A stretch of DNA of 50,553 nucleotides, taken from an uncultured Chloroflexota bacterium (GTDB lineage: Bacteria; Chloroflexota; Dehalococcoidia; Lucifugimonadales; CAJXCD01). Positions 17,096 to 26,176 of this stretch are shown here, one piece after another (within the stretch, counting starts at the first letter, position 1; each line of letters starts with the position of its first letter). A program made the translations under genes and the position numbers. The stretch is taken from the NCBI GenBank assembly GCA_913051545.1, contig CAJXCD010000009.1, positions 1 to 50,553 on the forward strand, in the 5' to 3' direction. Below the pieces are notes generated by a model that searched no databases, had not been told where the DNA came from, and saw only the letters and a list, made by a program, of their open reading frames with translations.

Positions 17096-17172
17096 GGGGG
17101 GTTAGCTCAGCTGGTTAGAGCGTCTGTCTTACACACAGAAGGCCAGAGGTTCGAGTCCTCTATCCCCCACCA
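17096..17172 (+). tRNA. tRNA-Val (TAC)
   Basis: Acceptor ggggggt/atccccc (with one G-T pair), anticodon stem tctgt/acaga holding loop ctTACac, T arm around ttcgagt, discriminator A17169 and encoded CCA 17170-17172. The decayed MerR/DUF4007 patch begins about 140 bases downstream. Confidence 0.95.
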
Positions 17173-17314
17173 TTACCTTAATGATCCCGTATAGAATTTA
17201 CTTATTGATGACTAGCTTATAACCGATTAACCCTGTCTCATGTTGATGTCTTACGGAATTTTACTCAGTACTTGACGTATGATTCCATGAAATATTACAG
17301 GTGAAGGATTAATA

Positions 17315-17554
17315 GTGAGAATAACAGAAGTGTCAAAGAATACAGGCGCGTCAGCAGATGAGATTAGGTATTTCGAATCGAAGGGGTATATCAAATCTAA
17401 TCGAATCCGTTTAAAGTCACGCCAAGTGCGAGACTATTCTAGTGATGAAGTTAGGATGATTGGCGTACTAATAAAATATCGTCGTCAAGGTTTTGAAATA
17501 GGTTCAGCTTACTAAAAAGCATTGGAGGAAATTAGGCAACCATATTTGGTCTAA
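17315..17554 (+). pseudogene. MerR-type HTH regulator interrupted by an in-frame stop
   Basis: GTG 17315 opens a 66-residue frame with the MerR winged-helix start (MRITEVSKNTGASADEIRYF, then KGYI, RQVRDYSSDEV). It stops at TAA 17516-17518. The same frame continues for 12 more codons reading KALEEIRQPYLV before a second TAA at 17552, which looks like the natural end of the helix (KALEE is typical of MerR C-terminal helices). A single nonsense change is the simplest reading. Full-length MerR proteins are longer, so this was a short form even before the stop. It may still make a 66-residue HTH protein. Confidence 0.6.
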
Positions 17555-17557
17555 CAT

Positions 17558-17982
17558 ATGTCAACTAAAAAGACAAAAACACGTTTAAAACCGGCTTTTG
17601 CTCGCCATGAAACATTTCACTTAAGGGATGGATGGCTATATAAAGGTATGGATTCAATAAGAAAGGATGGTAGTTCCCTATTTACAAAGGATGCCCACCA
17701 TAATCTGGGCATTGGGATTAATATGCGTTAGTCAATGTTGTACTGGCTTCGTGCTTCAGGTTTAGCCATACTGGTGATATTCAGAGGGGGAGAGTTCAGT
17801 CTCTTAAGCTTACAGATACTGCAAAAATGATTAACGAATATGATCCATATTTGGAGGGTCAAGGAACTCTGTGGGTTGTACATACGTTGTTAGACTCCAA
17901 TAGAGAGTTAGCTATGTTTTGGTATATCGAGGGCGGTTTAATAAGAGTAAGAGGCGTTTTCAATGGCCGTGTTAAGTTATAG
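17558..17982 (+). pseudogene. Broken DUF4007 gene
   Basis: ATG 17558 opens 57 codons containing FARHETFHLRDGWLYKG and DAHHNLGIGINM, the N-terminal signature of DUF4007 (F.RHETF...GWL.KG...LG.GKNM). TAG at 17729 interrupts, but the frame continues SMLYWLRASGLA, as in the family. A frameshift near 17760-17780 then moves the homology to another frame: INEYDPYLEGQGTLWVVHTLL, then SNRELAMFWY, matching the D.DPYLE...TLW.LH..L.SN motif, ending at TAG 17980. The expected C-terminal part is missing. DUF4007 proteins, as I recall, occur with DNA-sulfur-modification-type defence genes; none of those is seen here. Confidence 0.75.
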
Positions 17983-18013
17983 CTAAGGATCAGTTTAAGT
18001 TTAATATTGAAAA

Positions 18014-18754
18014 GTGACTATACATACCTTAGAGGGTAAAATACCTCTAGTTATGAATGTATTAATTACGTCAGCTTCTATACCAGTTGTTATGGACATA
18101 GCCATCGAGCTAAGTTCTATACATAAATTGATTCTTACAGACACTAAGGATGTTAGTAGCAGTATTAAATTTATTCGTTCGGCGATCGGGCATGATTCAG
18201 ATACTAATGACTTAGTTAAGGGAATGGATGTGATAATTCACTCTGGTTTAGTAAACAACTCGGATAACGAGTCGTCCCAGCTCGATTATCACATGCGTTG
18301 TACCTATAACCTGTTGTGGGCTGCCTGGGAGGAGAAAGTTCCTCGAGTGGTTTATTTGAGTTCATTGACTCAGATGGACAAATATGAAGAAAATTTGGCG
18401 GTTACTGAGCGCTGGCGTCCATTGCCTAGAACTGACACTCAGTCGCTTTGTTACCACTTAGGGGAATATGTGTGTAGAGAGTTTGCTCGTGAGGATAAAC
18501 TCGAAATAGTTTGCTTGCGATTAGGCGATATAGTTAATAATGGCGTTAATCATGAATCTTCGTCATCAGTTTACATAGATGATGTCGTTACTGCTATAGA
18601 TAAAGCACTAAGTTATGATGCCAGTGGTTGGGATATTTTTCATATACAGTCTGATGTGCCAAATGCTAGGTATCTTACCGGTCAACCGTGGCAAGGTGGT
18701 GATGAATTGCCAGTAAATTTGGGGTACACTCCCCGCCCGAGAACTAAAGCATGA
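18014..18754 (+). CDS. SDR-fold protein lacking cofactor and catalytic motifs
   Basis: About 246 residues from GTG 18014, or 233 from ATG 18053, where MNVLITSASIPVV begins like an extended SDR. The Gly-rich NAD motif is lost (ITSASIPVV in place of GaxGxxG), and the YxxxK motif reads YHLGE, so the Lys is replaced by Glu. The rest of the extended-SDR fold is recognisable: GMDVIIHSG, RVVYLSSLT, LRLGDIV and VYIDDVVTAI. It overlaps the next SDR gene by four bases and is probably co-translated with it. It may be a non-catalytic partner or a decaying paralogue. Confidence 0.75.
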   Translation: MTIHTLEGKIPLVMNVLITSASIPVVMDIAIELSSIHKLILTDTKDVSSSIKFIRSAIGHDSDTNDLVKGMDVIIHSGLVNNSDNESSQLDYHMRCTYNLLWAAWEEKVPRVVYLSSLTQMDKYEENLAVTERWRPLPRTDTQSLCYHLGEYVCREFAREDKLEIVCLRLGDIVNNGVNHESSSSVYIDDVVTAIDKALSYDASGWDIFHIQSDVPNARYLTGQPWQGGDELPVNLGYTPRPRTKA

Positions 18755-19497
18755 ATGTCTTGATTTTAGGAGCTAACGGAATGTTAGGGCCTCATGTGGT
18801 AAAAGCTTTAGAAAGCGCCCATAATTTGAGGCTCACAGATATTAATGATTTGGATACTACCCATGAGTATATAAAAATTGATGTTTCTAATTTGGAGCAG
18901 GTTGTTGAAGTTGCGAAAGGGATGGATGCAATTATCAATCTATCCGTTCTCAGACATGATAGAAAATTAGCGTTCGATGTTAGTGCGAGGGGATGTTACA
19001 ACATGATGCGGGCGGCAGTGGAGCACAATATTAGTAGGATTGTAAACACTGGTCCCCACTTTACGATTACTGGTCGCACATACGAGGCTTATGACCATTT
19101 GATAGGACCAGATGTACCTCCTCATCCTGGAACTTACTTATACGCACATACAAAGTCATTAGGGCAAGAGATATGTAGAGTTTTTACTGAAAACTATGGT
19201 ATCCACGTGATGTCTCTATTGTTTTACATGTTTATGGATGCTGAAACACATAGATTTTATCCTGAAGCACCAGTGACTGAGACGGGTAAAGATTTTACGC
19301 CCTACACAGTTAGTTGGAGGGATGCTGCTTTGTCTTTCTCATGCGCATTAGACATAGACCTAGAAGACTTACCATCAAAATGTGAGGCGTTTTTTGTTTT
19401 TCCTGATTTACCGCATCAGAAATTCACCAATGAAAAAATCAAGCGTATTTTGGGATGGAAGCCTCAAGATAGATTGGAACAATTCTGGCGTAAATAG
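18751..19497 (+). CDS. NAD(P)-dependent epimerase/dehydratase, extended SDR
   Basis: 248 residues. GANGMLGPHV (residues 7-16) is the nucleotide-binding motif, GMDAIINLS follows, and YAHTK is the catalytic YxxxK. The C-terminal LGWKP motif is typical of sugar-nucleotide epimerase-like SDRs. ATG 18751 overlaps the stop of the preceding SDR-like gene (ATGA-type overlap). A PhyH-like gene follows 73 bases on. The three may form one module that oxidises and rearranges a sugar or hydroxyl compound; the substrate is unknown. Confidence 0.88.
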   Translation: MNVLILGANGMLGPHVVKALESAHNLRLTDINDLDTTHEYIKIDVSNLEQVVEVAKGMDAIINLSVLRHDRKLAFDVSARGCYNMMRAAVEHNISRIVNTGPHFTITGRTYEAYDHLIGPDVPPHPGTYLYAHTKSLGQEICRVFTENYGIHVMSLLFYMFMDAETHRFYPEAPVTETGKDFTPYTVSWRDAALSFSCALDIDLEDLPSKCEAFFVFPDLPHQKFTNEKIKRILGWKPQDRLEQFWRK

Positions 19498-19570
19498 TAG
19501 AATTTGATTGGAGTAAACATCTCTTTGATGTTCTACTGTAAATGTGAATAGTAATTTAAGGAGATTAAGG

Positions 19571-20371
19571 ATGTTAACTTCGGATCAAGTAGCTCATTGG
19601 AATGCGTTCGGATTCCTTGTACTTCCCAAATTATTTAACCAAAATGAGGTAACAAAATTACGCGATGCTGCCATTGAAGTGATTAAACAGAATGATGGCG
19701 AGAAAGCTATCACGGATTCTGAAAAGTTTGGTATAGGAGCTTTTTGTGAACAGCATCCAGTTTTAAGGGATTGGCTTGTAGATGATCGGATTTATGGTAT
19801 CCCTGAATCGTTGCTTGGGTCTGATTTTATCCTAGATCTTAATAGCGGGTATATTTTTACGGGTGACACATTGTGGCACGGTGGTTTTGCACCAGACGAA
19901 ACAGAGGAGTCTTTTAACCCTGTTTGCAAAGTTGTTATGTATTTCGATTCTTTGACTAAGGAAAATGGAGCATTGAGAGTAGTGCCTGGAACTCACCGAA
20001 GACCATTTGGTGCAAATATATGGCCTCAGCAGGCTGGCAGTAATCCAGGAGAGCGTGAACGCCAGCCTTTCGGAGTTCCACAGGAAGATGTGCCGTGTGT
20101 CGATTTACAGAGTGATCCCGGTGATATTATAGTGTTTACAGAGAGGGTTTTTCACAGCTCATTTGGTAGTAAAAAGGGTCGTTTACAGATATCTGCAGAA
20201 TACTCGGCTAATCCTACTACCGAGGCTCAGATCGATCGGATGCGTGCTGATCATGATAGGTTCGCTTATTCACACCACCCATCAAAGTCTTTTATAAATA
20301 GTGAGAATCCGAAGCTGAGACGGATGGTTTCACGAATGGTTGAATTAGGATTTACTCCACGTGAAGAATAG
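19571..20371 (+). CDS. PhyH-family protein with HxG in place of HxD
   Basis: 266 residues, starting at ATG 19571 behind a ttaaggag site; the paralogue at 42128 starts at the same residue. The phytanoyl-CoA-dioxygenase fold is clear (GDTLWHGG, NGALRVVPGTH, PGDIIVFTERVFHSSFG, GRLQ). The family binds Fe(II) with HxD...H and 2-oxoglutarate with a late Arg. Here His103 and distal His195 and Arg204 are kept, but the Asp position is Gly105. Loss of this carboxylate is known in non-haem iron halogenases (SyrB2 HxA; WelO5 and BesD HxG). It follows two SDR genes on the same strand. Halogenase activity is a hypothesis; inactivity or another ligand is possible. Confidence 0.85.
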   Translation: MLTSDQVAHWNAFGFLVLPKLFNQNEVTKLRDAAIEVIKQNDGEKAITDSEKFGIGAFCEQHPVLRDWLVDDRIYGIPESLLGSDFILDLNSGYIFTGDTLWHGGFAPDETEESFNPVCKVVMYFDSLTKENGALRVVPGTHRRPFGANIWPQQAGSNPGERERQPFGVPQEDVPCVDLQSDPGDIIVFTERVFHSSFGSKKGRLQISAEYSANPTTEAQIDRMRADHDRFAYSHHPSKSFINSENPKLRRMVSRMVELGFTPREE

Positions 20372-20398
20372 CATTTAGATGATGTAGTAAGTTACTTA

Positions 20399-21345
20399 TC
20401 AGCCTCTTACTAAAGATTTGCTTGACCATCCCATTAGATACCTGACAGTTGGAGAATAATGTTCAGCAATTTCCTCAGGTACCCCTTTGGTGAAATCAGA
20501 CCATGTGCTAACCCAGGAACGGCAGTAGTAAGCTAGAATTGCCTTACGGGGGTTGTTTGTGAAGTTAGGCCCAGAACGATGCCAGGTGTGCGATAACCAA
20601 AATGCCATTGAACCTGCCGGGCCAGTTAATCTAATCTCCCCTTCTATATCATCATATCCCCAAGGTGGTTTTTTTAATGTTAGATGACTGCCTGGAACAA
20701 CTCGGGTAGCACCATTTTCTGAAGTAAAATCATCTAGCATCCAGACGTTCTGCACAGCGACGGTTATTTCAGGTAATGGTTCAGACATTTGAGTTAGAGG
20801 CGTATCTACGTGCCATGCGCCTCCGTCAGTTTCTGGACCTATACTGTTGGCTGCTATATCTGACAGTAAGCAGTCTTCTCCTAAGACTGACCTTGCCTGG
20901 TTTAAAACCACATGATTTTCTATCAATCGATCGCAATGTTTCAGCTTCGCCGGTAGGTTTGATGATCGCTGTGATTTGTCGTTATCAAATAGTATTGGTA
21001 TATGAGAGAAACTCTTATTTATTTTAGTTGGAGGAACAGGCCAGGATGTATCTAGGTTTTGAGCTCTTTCGTAACGTATCCTTTTCATCACTCGTTCATG
21101 TTCGGCATCGCTTATGTTGTAGGCGTTTCCTATAAATGTTTTTATAACATCATCATCGGCGTGGCTCGGACCGTCACCGGATCGAAAGGATCTTCCCTCT
21201 CATCAATAAATATTTTGTCTATATCCCTACTTAATTGTGCTAGCTCATCTTTCCCGAGTAGGTTCTCTACAACTAGATATCCGTTCTTTAGCAGATATTG
21301 AGTTGCATCATCTAAATCTAGGTTTCGTCCGTCATATCTTTTCAT
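20399..21345 (-). pseudogene. PhyH-family dioxygenase with a single-base frameshift
   Basis: Two frames on the minus strand make one protein. The first (from 21345) ends EREDPFDP then runs into a stop; the second reads GDGPSHADDDVIKTFIGN... and continues to 20399. Adding one G in the run at about 21177-21180 would join them as DPGDGPSHADDD. The joined protein is about 315 residues and has GAWHVDTP (intact HxD), ATRVVPGSH, and a distal His in LSHTWHRSGPN, so its active site is complete. It could be a recent pseudogene or a base-calling error in an otherwise working gene. It converges on the HxG PhyH and is divergent from the protease gene. Confidence 0.85.
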
Positions 21346-21489
21346 GATTCTTCCTCTGAGTATTTACAAATTATCATGCAAAATTCGATACATGCTAGAG
21401 TGAAGACATTATATCCGATACGGAATCCGAGATACTTGCTAGGGGCAATCAGTGCAATCTTGTTTGACTACTTTAGGTATACTAGCAAC

Positions 21490-23433
21490 ATGTACTTGAG
21501 CATAAGAAATACGGTGGTGTTGCTATTAGGCATTGTGTTTGTTGTGATGGGTATAGCCTGTGGTGAAAGTATATCTGAAGCCGATATTGACGCAACCGCT
21601 GAAGCTAAGGCATTGATAATCGTAGAAGCTAGTGCGCAGGCAAAGCCTAACTCAGAACCTGTTCCTGCTACTCCTGAATCTATCGCCACACCTGATTTGG
21701 AAAAAATGGTAGCAGAAGCAGTAGCAAAAGCTTTAGAAGATATAGCTATATCTGCATTAAAAACGCCTGTGCCGGAGCCGACTCCTATTCCTACATTCAC
21801 ACCCACACCTACACCTACACCGATGCCTACTCCAACACCGGTAACACCTACTTCCACACCTACACCAATCCCTACACCGACCCCTACATCTACACCGATG
21901 CCTACTCCAACACCGGTAACACCTACTTCTACGCCTACACCAACCCATACATCTACACCAACCCCACTTCCTACATCTACACCAACCCCACTTCCTACAT
22001 CTACACCTATGCCTACTCCAACACCAGTCGTCATAATTCAGGAGGTAATTGTTGAAAAAACGATTGAAGTACTGATTACACCTACCCCCATTCCACCAAC
22101 GTCCACGCCGGTGCCTACATCTACTCCTAGTCCAACAGAAGCGTCAATAATGGCATATGCTAACCCTGCTGTGGTTCAAATAGTTAATAGCGAGGGGGAA
22201 GGTTCAGGATTCATAATTCGGCAAGACGGATTAATTGTTACGAATGCACACGTGGTTGGCGACGACACTAATGTGCTCATCATATTAATGGATGAGACTC
22301 AATATTCAGGACATGTATTAGATAGAGATTCAGATATAGATTTGGCCTTAATAAAAATTGATGAATCTGAATTATCCTTTTTAGAATTCGAGAATGATGA
22401 TGAAGTAATTTTAGGGCAGAAATTAATAGTTATAGGGTATCCTCTAGGGTTGACTGGTTCAGCTACTATTACGACCGGAATCGTATCCTCCTTTAGATTC
22501 AATTTGCCTCCATGGAATCCGGCTATACAGACTGATGCTGCCATAAATCCAGGAAGCAGTGGTGGTCCAATGCTTGATTTTAATGGCAAAGTAATAGGAG
22601 TAGCATCAGCGATGTTTGCCAATTCGGAAGGGATGAACCTTGGGATAACTTCGACTCAAGCTCAAGAATATATAACTCTTTGGGTAGATGCATATGACAA
22701 AGGTGAGTACGGGGATCCATTTGCAGTGGCAACCTCAACTCCAACTCCTGTTCCGGATACTACTGGACCTGAAATCTCGAACCTAAGTCCTATAGATTTA
22801 TTTGCTACCAAAGACCCTCAAAACATTACCATTCAAGCTGATGTTTACGATGCAGAAAGTGGATTAGGATCTACGGCTTACGAAGTTCAGAAGAACACAG
22901 GTATAGTGATAAATGGTTCAGAAACTAGAGTTCCTGGTGTAATAGGTCTTGGAAGTGGGTTCTGGAGGATAACATATGCCTTCAGTGCTGAATCTGAAGG
23001 CTGGTATACATGGAAAGTAATTGCAAAAGATACATCTGGCAATGTAACTTCTACGAATTTATATTGGCTACTTGTTGATACATCTGGGCCAGAAATATTG
23101 AATATCAGTCCATCTAACGGATCAGTGGTAAGTAATCAGGCGATTTCATTTCAAGCCGATATTTATGACCAAGGGATTGGTCTAGGATCAACTGCCGAAG
23201 AAGTCCAATTAAACAGTTTGATAACTATTAATGAATCAAGTTGGTATCCATCAGTAGAATATATTGGAGATAACAGTTGGAGAATATCTGTTGAATTCGT
23301 TGTAGAAGAAGGTACTTATAATTGGGACGTCTTTGTTCAGGACTTACTTGGGAATAATACCAGCTTGATTGAAACGTCAGGTGGTACTTATGGAGTAACT
23401 GCAGTCTTTGCTACTCCCACAGCAACCCCTTGA
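21490..23433 (+). CDS. Secreted trypsin-like serine protease with Pro/Thr linker and two C-terminal beta domains
   Basis: About 647 residues from ATG 21490, where a hydrophobic export signal begins ([17 protein letters not shown]) and ends near Cys24 in MGIAC, a weak lipobox. The open frame starts earlier (21376) but that part is unlike a signal. A helical segment is followed by a Pro/Thr-rich linker (about 95-215). The HtrA/S1 domain has the full triad: His254 in TNAHVV, Asp284 in DIDLALI, Ser357 in PGSSGGP. No PDZ domain is seen. Two similar ~95-residue Ig-like domains follow, each starting with TGPEI/SGPEI and containing GLGSTA, then a short TPTATP end. It probably acts at the cell surface. 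Confidence 0.88.
   Translation: MYLSIRNTVVLLLGIVFVVMGIACGESISEADIDATAEAKALIIVEASAQAKPNSEPVPATPESIATPDLEKMVAEAVAKALEDIAISALKTPVPEPTPIPTFTPTPTPTPMPTPTPVTPTSTPTPIPTPTPTSTPMPTPTPVTPTSTPTPTHTSTPTPLPTSTPTPLPTSTPMPTPTPVVIIQEVIVEKTIEVLITPTPIPPTSTPVPTSTPSPTEASIMAYANPAVVQIVNSEGEGSGFIIRQDGLIVTNAHVVGDDTNVLIILMDETQYSGHVLDRDSDIDLALIKIDESELSFLEFENDDEVILGQKLIVIGYPLGLTGSATITTGIVSSFRFNLPPWNPAIQTDAAINPGSSGGPMLDFNGKVIGVASAMFANSEGMNLGITSTQAQEYITLWVDAYDKGEYGDPFAVATSTPTPVPDTTGPEISNLSPIDLFATKDPQNITIQADVYDAESGLGSTAYEVQKNTGIVINGSETRVPGVIGLGSGFWRITYAFSAESEGWYTWKVIAKDTSGNVTSTNLYWLLVDTSGPEILNISPSNGSVVSNQAISFQADIYDQGIGLGSTAEEVQLNSLITINESSWYPSVEYIGDNSWRISVEFVVEEGTYNWDVFVQDLLGNNTSLIETSGGTYGVTAVFATPTATP
21772..22023 (+). repeat. 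Pro/Thr-coding tandem repeats in the protease gene
   Basis: Low-complexity DNA coding for PTPTPxPTSTP-type sequence. A unit starting tacaccgatgcctactcc occurs at 21816 and 21891 (period 75 bp), and a 24-bp unit containing ccccacttcctacatcta is repeated near 21960-22000. A second, shorter Pro/Thr stretch (22080-22140) follows a non-repetitive [17 protein letters not shown] segment. It encodes the extended linker between the membrane signal and the protease domain. Confidence 0.85.
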
Positions 23434-23506
23434 CATGAAGAAATAGTAGATTCAAAGGCACCTCTAGATTTTTTACGTATTGAATTCTAAAGTACTGGTT
23501 TGAAAC

Positions 23507-24361
23507 TCAAAGATTCTCTACGAATTTAAGCTGTTCTTCTAATTCGGGAATTGTACAGGCTGTTTCTAGAAGAATTATTGCATCCAGTCCTTTGATTTCA
23601 CGGTGAAATTCAATTGGTTCAGTGCCACGTCCAAGAATTTCGTGGGAATCGTTTCTCCCACGTGAGTCGTACATGTAATTGTCACTCCAGTGAACGTGTC
23701 TGATAAGTTCTGGTCGAGTAAGGAACTGAAACAGGACGTCCACCCGTTCATCTTCTTTAAATTTATGTGCGTAAGTGCATGCGTGACTAGTGTCTAAACA
23801 GAGTCCTACATTTGGCCTGTCAACTTCTTCGCAAATCTTTATCCATTCTTCTGGGTCCGTGCCATAATGTAGATTTTGCTTCGACCAATCTACGCTGTCA
23901 TATCGTCCTTCGTCTGGTACTCCTGCCCAGTAAGCCACAGAATTTTCCAGTACTATCTCTTTGTCGCGCTCTGCAGCGAAATCAGCGATCCTTTGAAATG
24001 CTTTAATCTGTAGGTTGTAGTCACCTTCTTTACCTTGTGTTTGTGCGGCATCTCTACGTTGTAGACAACCAAAATGAAGGTTGACTTGGGTTAATTTAGG
24101 GAAATTAGTAGTGATATCTATGAAGTCTTCTATTATTTTTATAGATTCCTCTCGAAAGTCATCTTCCGTTGCAGCTGGATTAAGTCTCAGACGACCTTTG
24201 GTGTATGGTGCATGTGCTGTTGCAAAAACGTCTGCGTATGGCTTCATGTCATCTAGCCCTGCACTGTCGGTGCCTTCAACTGTTAACCCCAGCCTTTTTA
24301 TTTCGTGGAGTGGTTGCGTCATCATTGCTGAAAGAGGTGGTCGTTTGATTTTAACGGTCAT
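23507..24361 (-). CDS. Sugar phosphate isomerase/epimerase-like TIM barrel (AP endonuclease 2 fold)
   Basis: 284 residues. Metal-ligand motifs of the xylose-isomerase-like/endonuclease IV barrel are in order: NLHFGCL (His), VLENSV (Glu), LCLDTSHAC (Asp and His), HVHWSDN (His, Asp) and ILLETAC (Glu). Such enzymes are mostly sugar or inosose isomerases and dehydratases, but a DNA-repair endonuclease IV has the same fold. The lack of the canonical endonuclease IV signatures around the ligands favours a sugar role. Single gene, ATG 24361, between the protease gene and the GH32 gene. Confidence 0.8.
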   Translation of the reverse strand: MTVKIKRPPLSAMMTQPLHEIKRLGLTVEGTDSAGLDDMKPYADVFATAHAPYTKGRLRLNPAATEDDFREESIKIIEDFIDITTNFPKLTQVNLHFGCLQRRDAAQTQGKEGDYNLQIKAFQRIADFAAERDKEIVLENSVAYWAGVPDEGRYDSVDWSKQNLHYGTDPEEWIKICEEVDRPNVGLCLDTSHACTYAHKFKEDERVDVLFQFLTRPELIRHVHWSDNYMYDSRGRNDSHEILGRGTEPIEFHREIKGLDAIILLETACTIPELEEQLKFVENL

Positions 24362-24528
24362 TATTATCCCCAGTTCAATTTAATATTTTTAGTCTTTCGA
24401 ATTTCAATTTTAAATACTGAAGTACTTTATCATTATTTGTCGAATATTCTCTCATAATTGGTTCAAAATGTATCGGTCAAGTGGGGTGACTCTTTGAACT
24501 CGTATAACTGTCTCTGAGAATATTTTAA

Positions 24529-26052
24529 TTACCATATAGATTTGATGTCCCAGATATCTAAAGACTTAATCAATGCAGATCCTCCAATGGCCTTTACATT
24601 TACACCGACGCTGTCTGTACGGGTTGGATATATTCGCGTTGTTAAGCAGGATCTATCATTAGCAAACACCTCTATTATGGACCTGTCAACGAATATGTGC
24701 AGACGTAACATTTCGTCATCAGCGATGTTAAAAGGGGGTTCGGTAAGTGCAGATGCGAGTTTTGGTGCGGATCCTACTCCTCCAATTTGGACCTCTTTCA
24801 ATAGACTATCGCTATCGTTAGTACTTGAATTAGTTGTGTCAATCGACAGTTGGTTAACTGACCAGTCATATATTACTGAGCTCACCTCTTCTCCGTTAGG
24901 GGAGGATAAAACATTTATCTGGATAGAATCAGCATTCCTGCGTTCGACATCGATGCGTATTTCTGTCTGAGAACTGTTTACTGTTGATCTCCACACTTTG
25001 TTGTCTGAGTCTAATAAGAGATCACGAATACTGCAGTGGTCGTTTCTGAGTGACTGAAGTTCTTGAATGGGAGTGATACGCAGGCTCCCATCATTATTAA
25101 GGGATAGCTCTCTGGGTATCGAAGCTGTTCCTGTCCAGCCAGCCCTTTCCCGTGCTTTCCAGCTTCTTCCTTCAAAGAGCCAGGCAAAGGTAAGTCTTCT
25201 GCCATCAGGGGCCCAGAAAGTCTCAGGAGCACGGTATAACCATCCTGAATCGAGTATGCCGGATTTTTCCGGTTTGAACTCTCGTCCGTCATATTCCCCG
25301 ACGTAATAGATGCTTCCGGTGTTTCCTTCTCTTAATATCGGAGATACCAATAGTATCCATTTGTTACCGATCGGGAAGAAATCTGGCACTTCCCACGCCC
25401 AGCCTGTAGAACCTGATCGATCGGAGAACATTTCACCTATAAATTGCCACTCCACCATATCCAATGACTTGTAGAGTAATACTGAACCGCCAAAGCCTCT
25501 AATTCCACTACCTATTAACATTCTCCATCCATCATTTTCTTTCCAGAGGCAGGGATCTCTGAATGCTGTTACATCAAGATTTTCGGGAGGTTCAGTAATT
25601 ACTGGGTTTTTAGGGTGTTTAGTCCAGCTAATCAGGTTGTCATCTGTGCTTGTAGCTATGCATTGAACCTCTGTTTTGACGTCTGGATGGCTATCATATG
25701 TTCCATCCATTGGTTTCCCGGTGTATGCAATCGTGGCTACACCGTCTGCATCGATAGCACCACCACTCCATACTCCATATTCATCGTAGGCCTCTGGTCC
25801 AGGTAAAATTGCAAATGGGTGATCTTGCCAGTGGACAAGATCTTTAGTCGATGCGTGAGCCCAGTGTGCCCTTCCACCAGGCATAACCGGATGTGTTAGA
25901 TATGTCATATGGTAAGATCCACGCCAGTATAGACTAGCGTCTATATCCTGCATTTGCCCATCTGGTGGAAGGTAGTGGTATCCTGGGCGATTAGCATCGT
26001 TCACTAATAGCTTTCTGATTTCGAGTGGATCCCCTTGGCTCCTATTTATCAC
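24529..26052 (-). CDS. GH32-family glycosidase (beta-fructosidase-like)
   Basis: 507 residues, GTG 26052 behind ggagga. A five-bladed propeller is followed by a C-terminal beta-sandwich (about 330-507), the GH32 layout. RDP is conserved in AFRDPCLW and the acid/base motif reads WEVPDFF (WECPDFF in classical members). The nucleophile block, usually WMNDPNG, is QMQDIDA: only the Met and catalytic Asp are kept. The C-terminal LRIFVDRSIIEVF-like motif (LHIFVDRSIIEVFANDRSC) is strong. No signal peptide, so intracellular. GH32 enzymes split fructans or sucrose; the changed nucleophile block suggests a different sugar. Confidence 0.88.
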   Translation of the reverse strand: MINRSQGDPLEIRKLLVNDANRPGYHYLPPDGQMQDIDASLYWRGSYHMTYLTHPVMPGGRAHWAHASTKDLVHWQDHPFAILPGPEAYDEYGVWSGGAIDADGVATIAYTGKPMDGTYDSHPDVKTEVQCIATSTDDNLISWTKHPKNPVITEPPENLDVTAFRDPCLWKENDGWRMLIGSGIRGFGGSVLLYKSLDMVEWQFIGEMFSDRSGSTGWAWEVPDFFPIGNKWILLVSPILREGNTGSIYYVGEYDGREFKPEKSGILDSGWLYRAPETFWAPDGRRLTFAWLFEGRSWKARERAGWTGTASIPRELSLNNDGSLRITPIQELQSLRNDHCSIRDLLLDSDNKVWRSTVNSSQTEIRIDVERRNADSIQINVLSSPNGEEVSSVIYDWSVNQLSIDTTNSSTNDSDSLLKEVQIGGVGSAPKLASALTEPPFNIADDEMLRLHIFVDRSIIEVFANDRSCLTTRIYPTRTDSVGVNVKAIGGSALIKSLDIWDIKSIW

Positions 26053-26094
26053 AAAGTTCCTCCACGGACATAAAATAATTCTAATTCGTCCTGA

Positions 26095-26124
26095 TTGACA
26101 TATTACTATTCAAAGCAGTATAAC
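26095..26124 (+). promoter_or_regulatory. Sigma70-type promoter for the 26177-27380 operon
   Basis: TTGACA (26095-26100), an 18-base spacer and TATAAC (26119-26124), about 50 bases before ATG 26177. It lies in the 124-bp gap between divergent GH32 and the unknown gene. Confidence 0.65.
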
Positions 26125-26176
26125 AAGATTCAATTCAGAGTCAGTATTATTGGGCTTTAACCGGGGAGGGTCAATT

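Noticed and set aside
21468-22034. A long minus-strand frame opposite the Pro/Thr repeats
   Set aside because: It only mirrors the repetitive coding DNA of the protease gene and has a Gly/Val low-complexity product.
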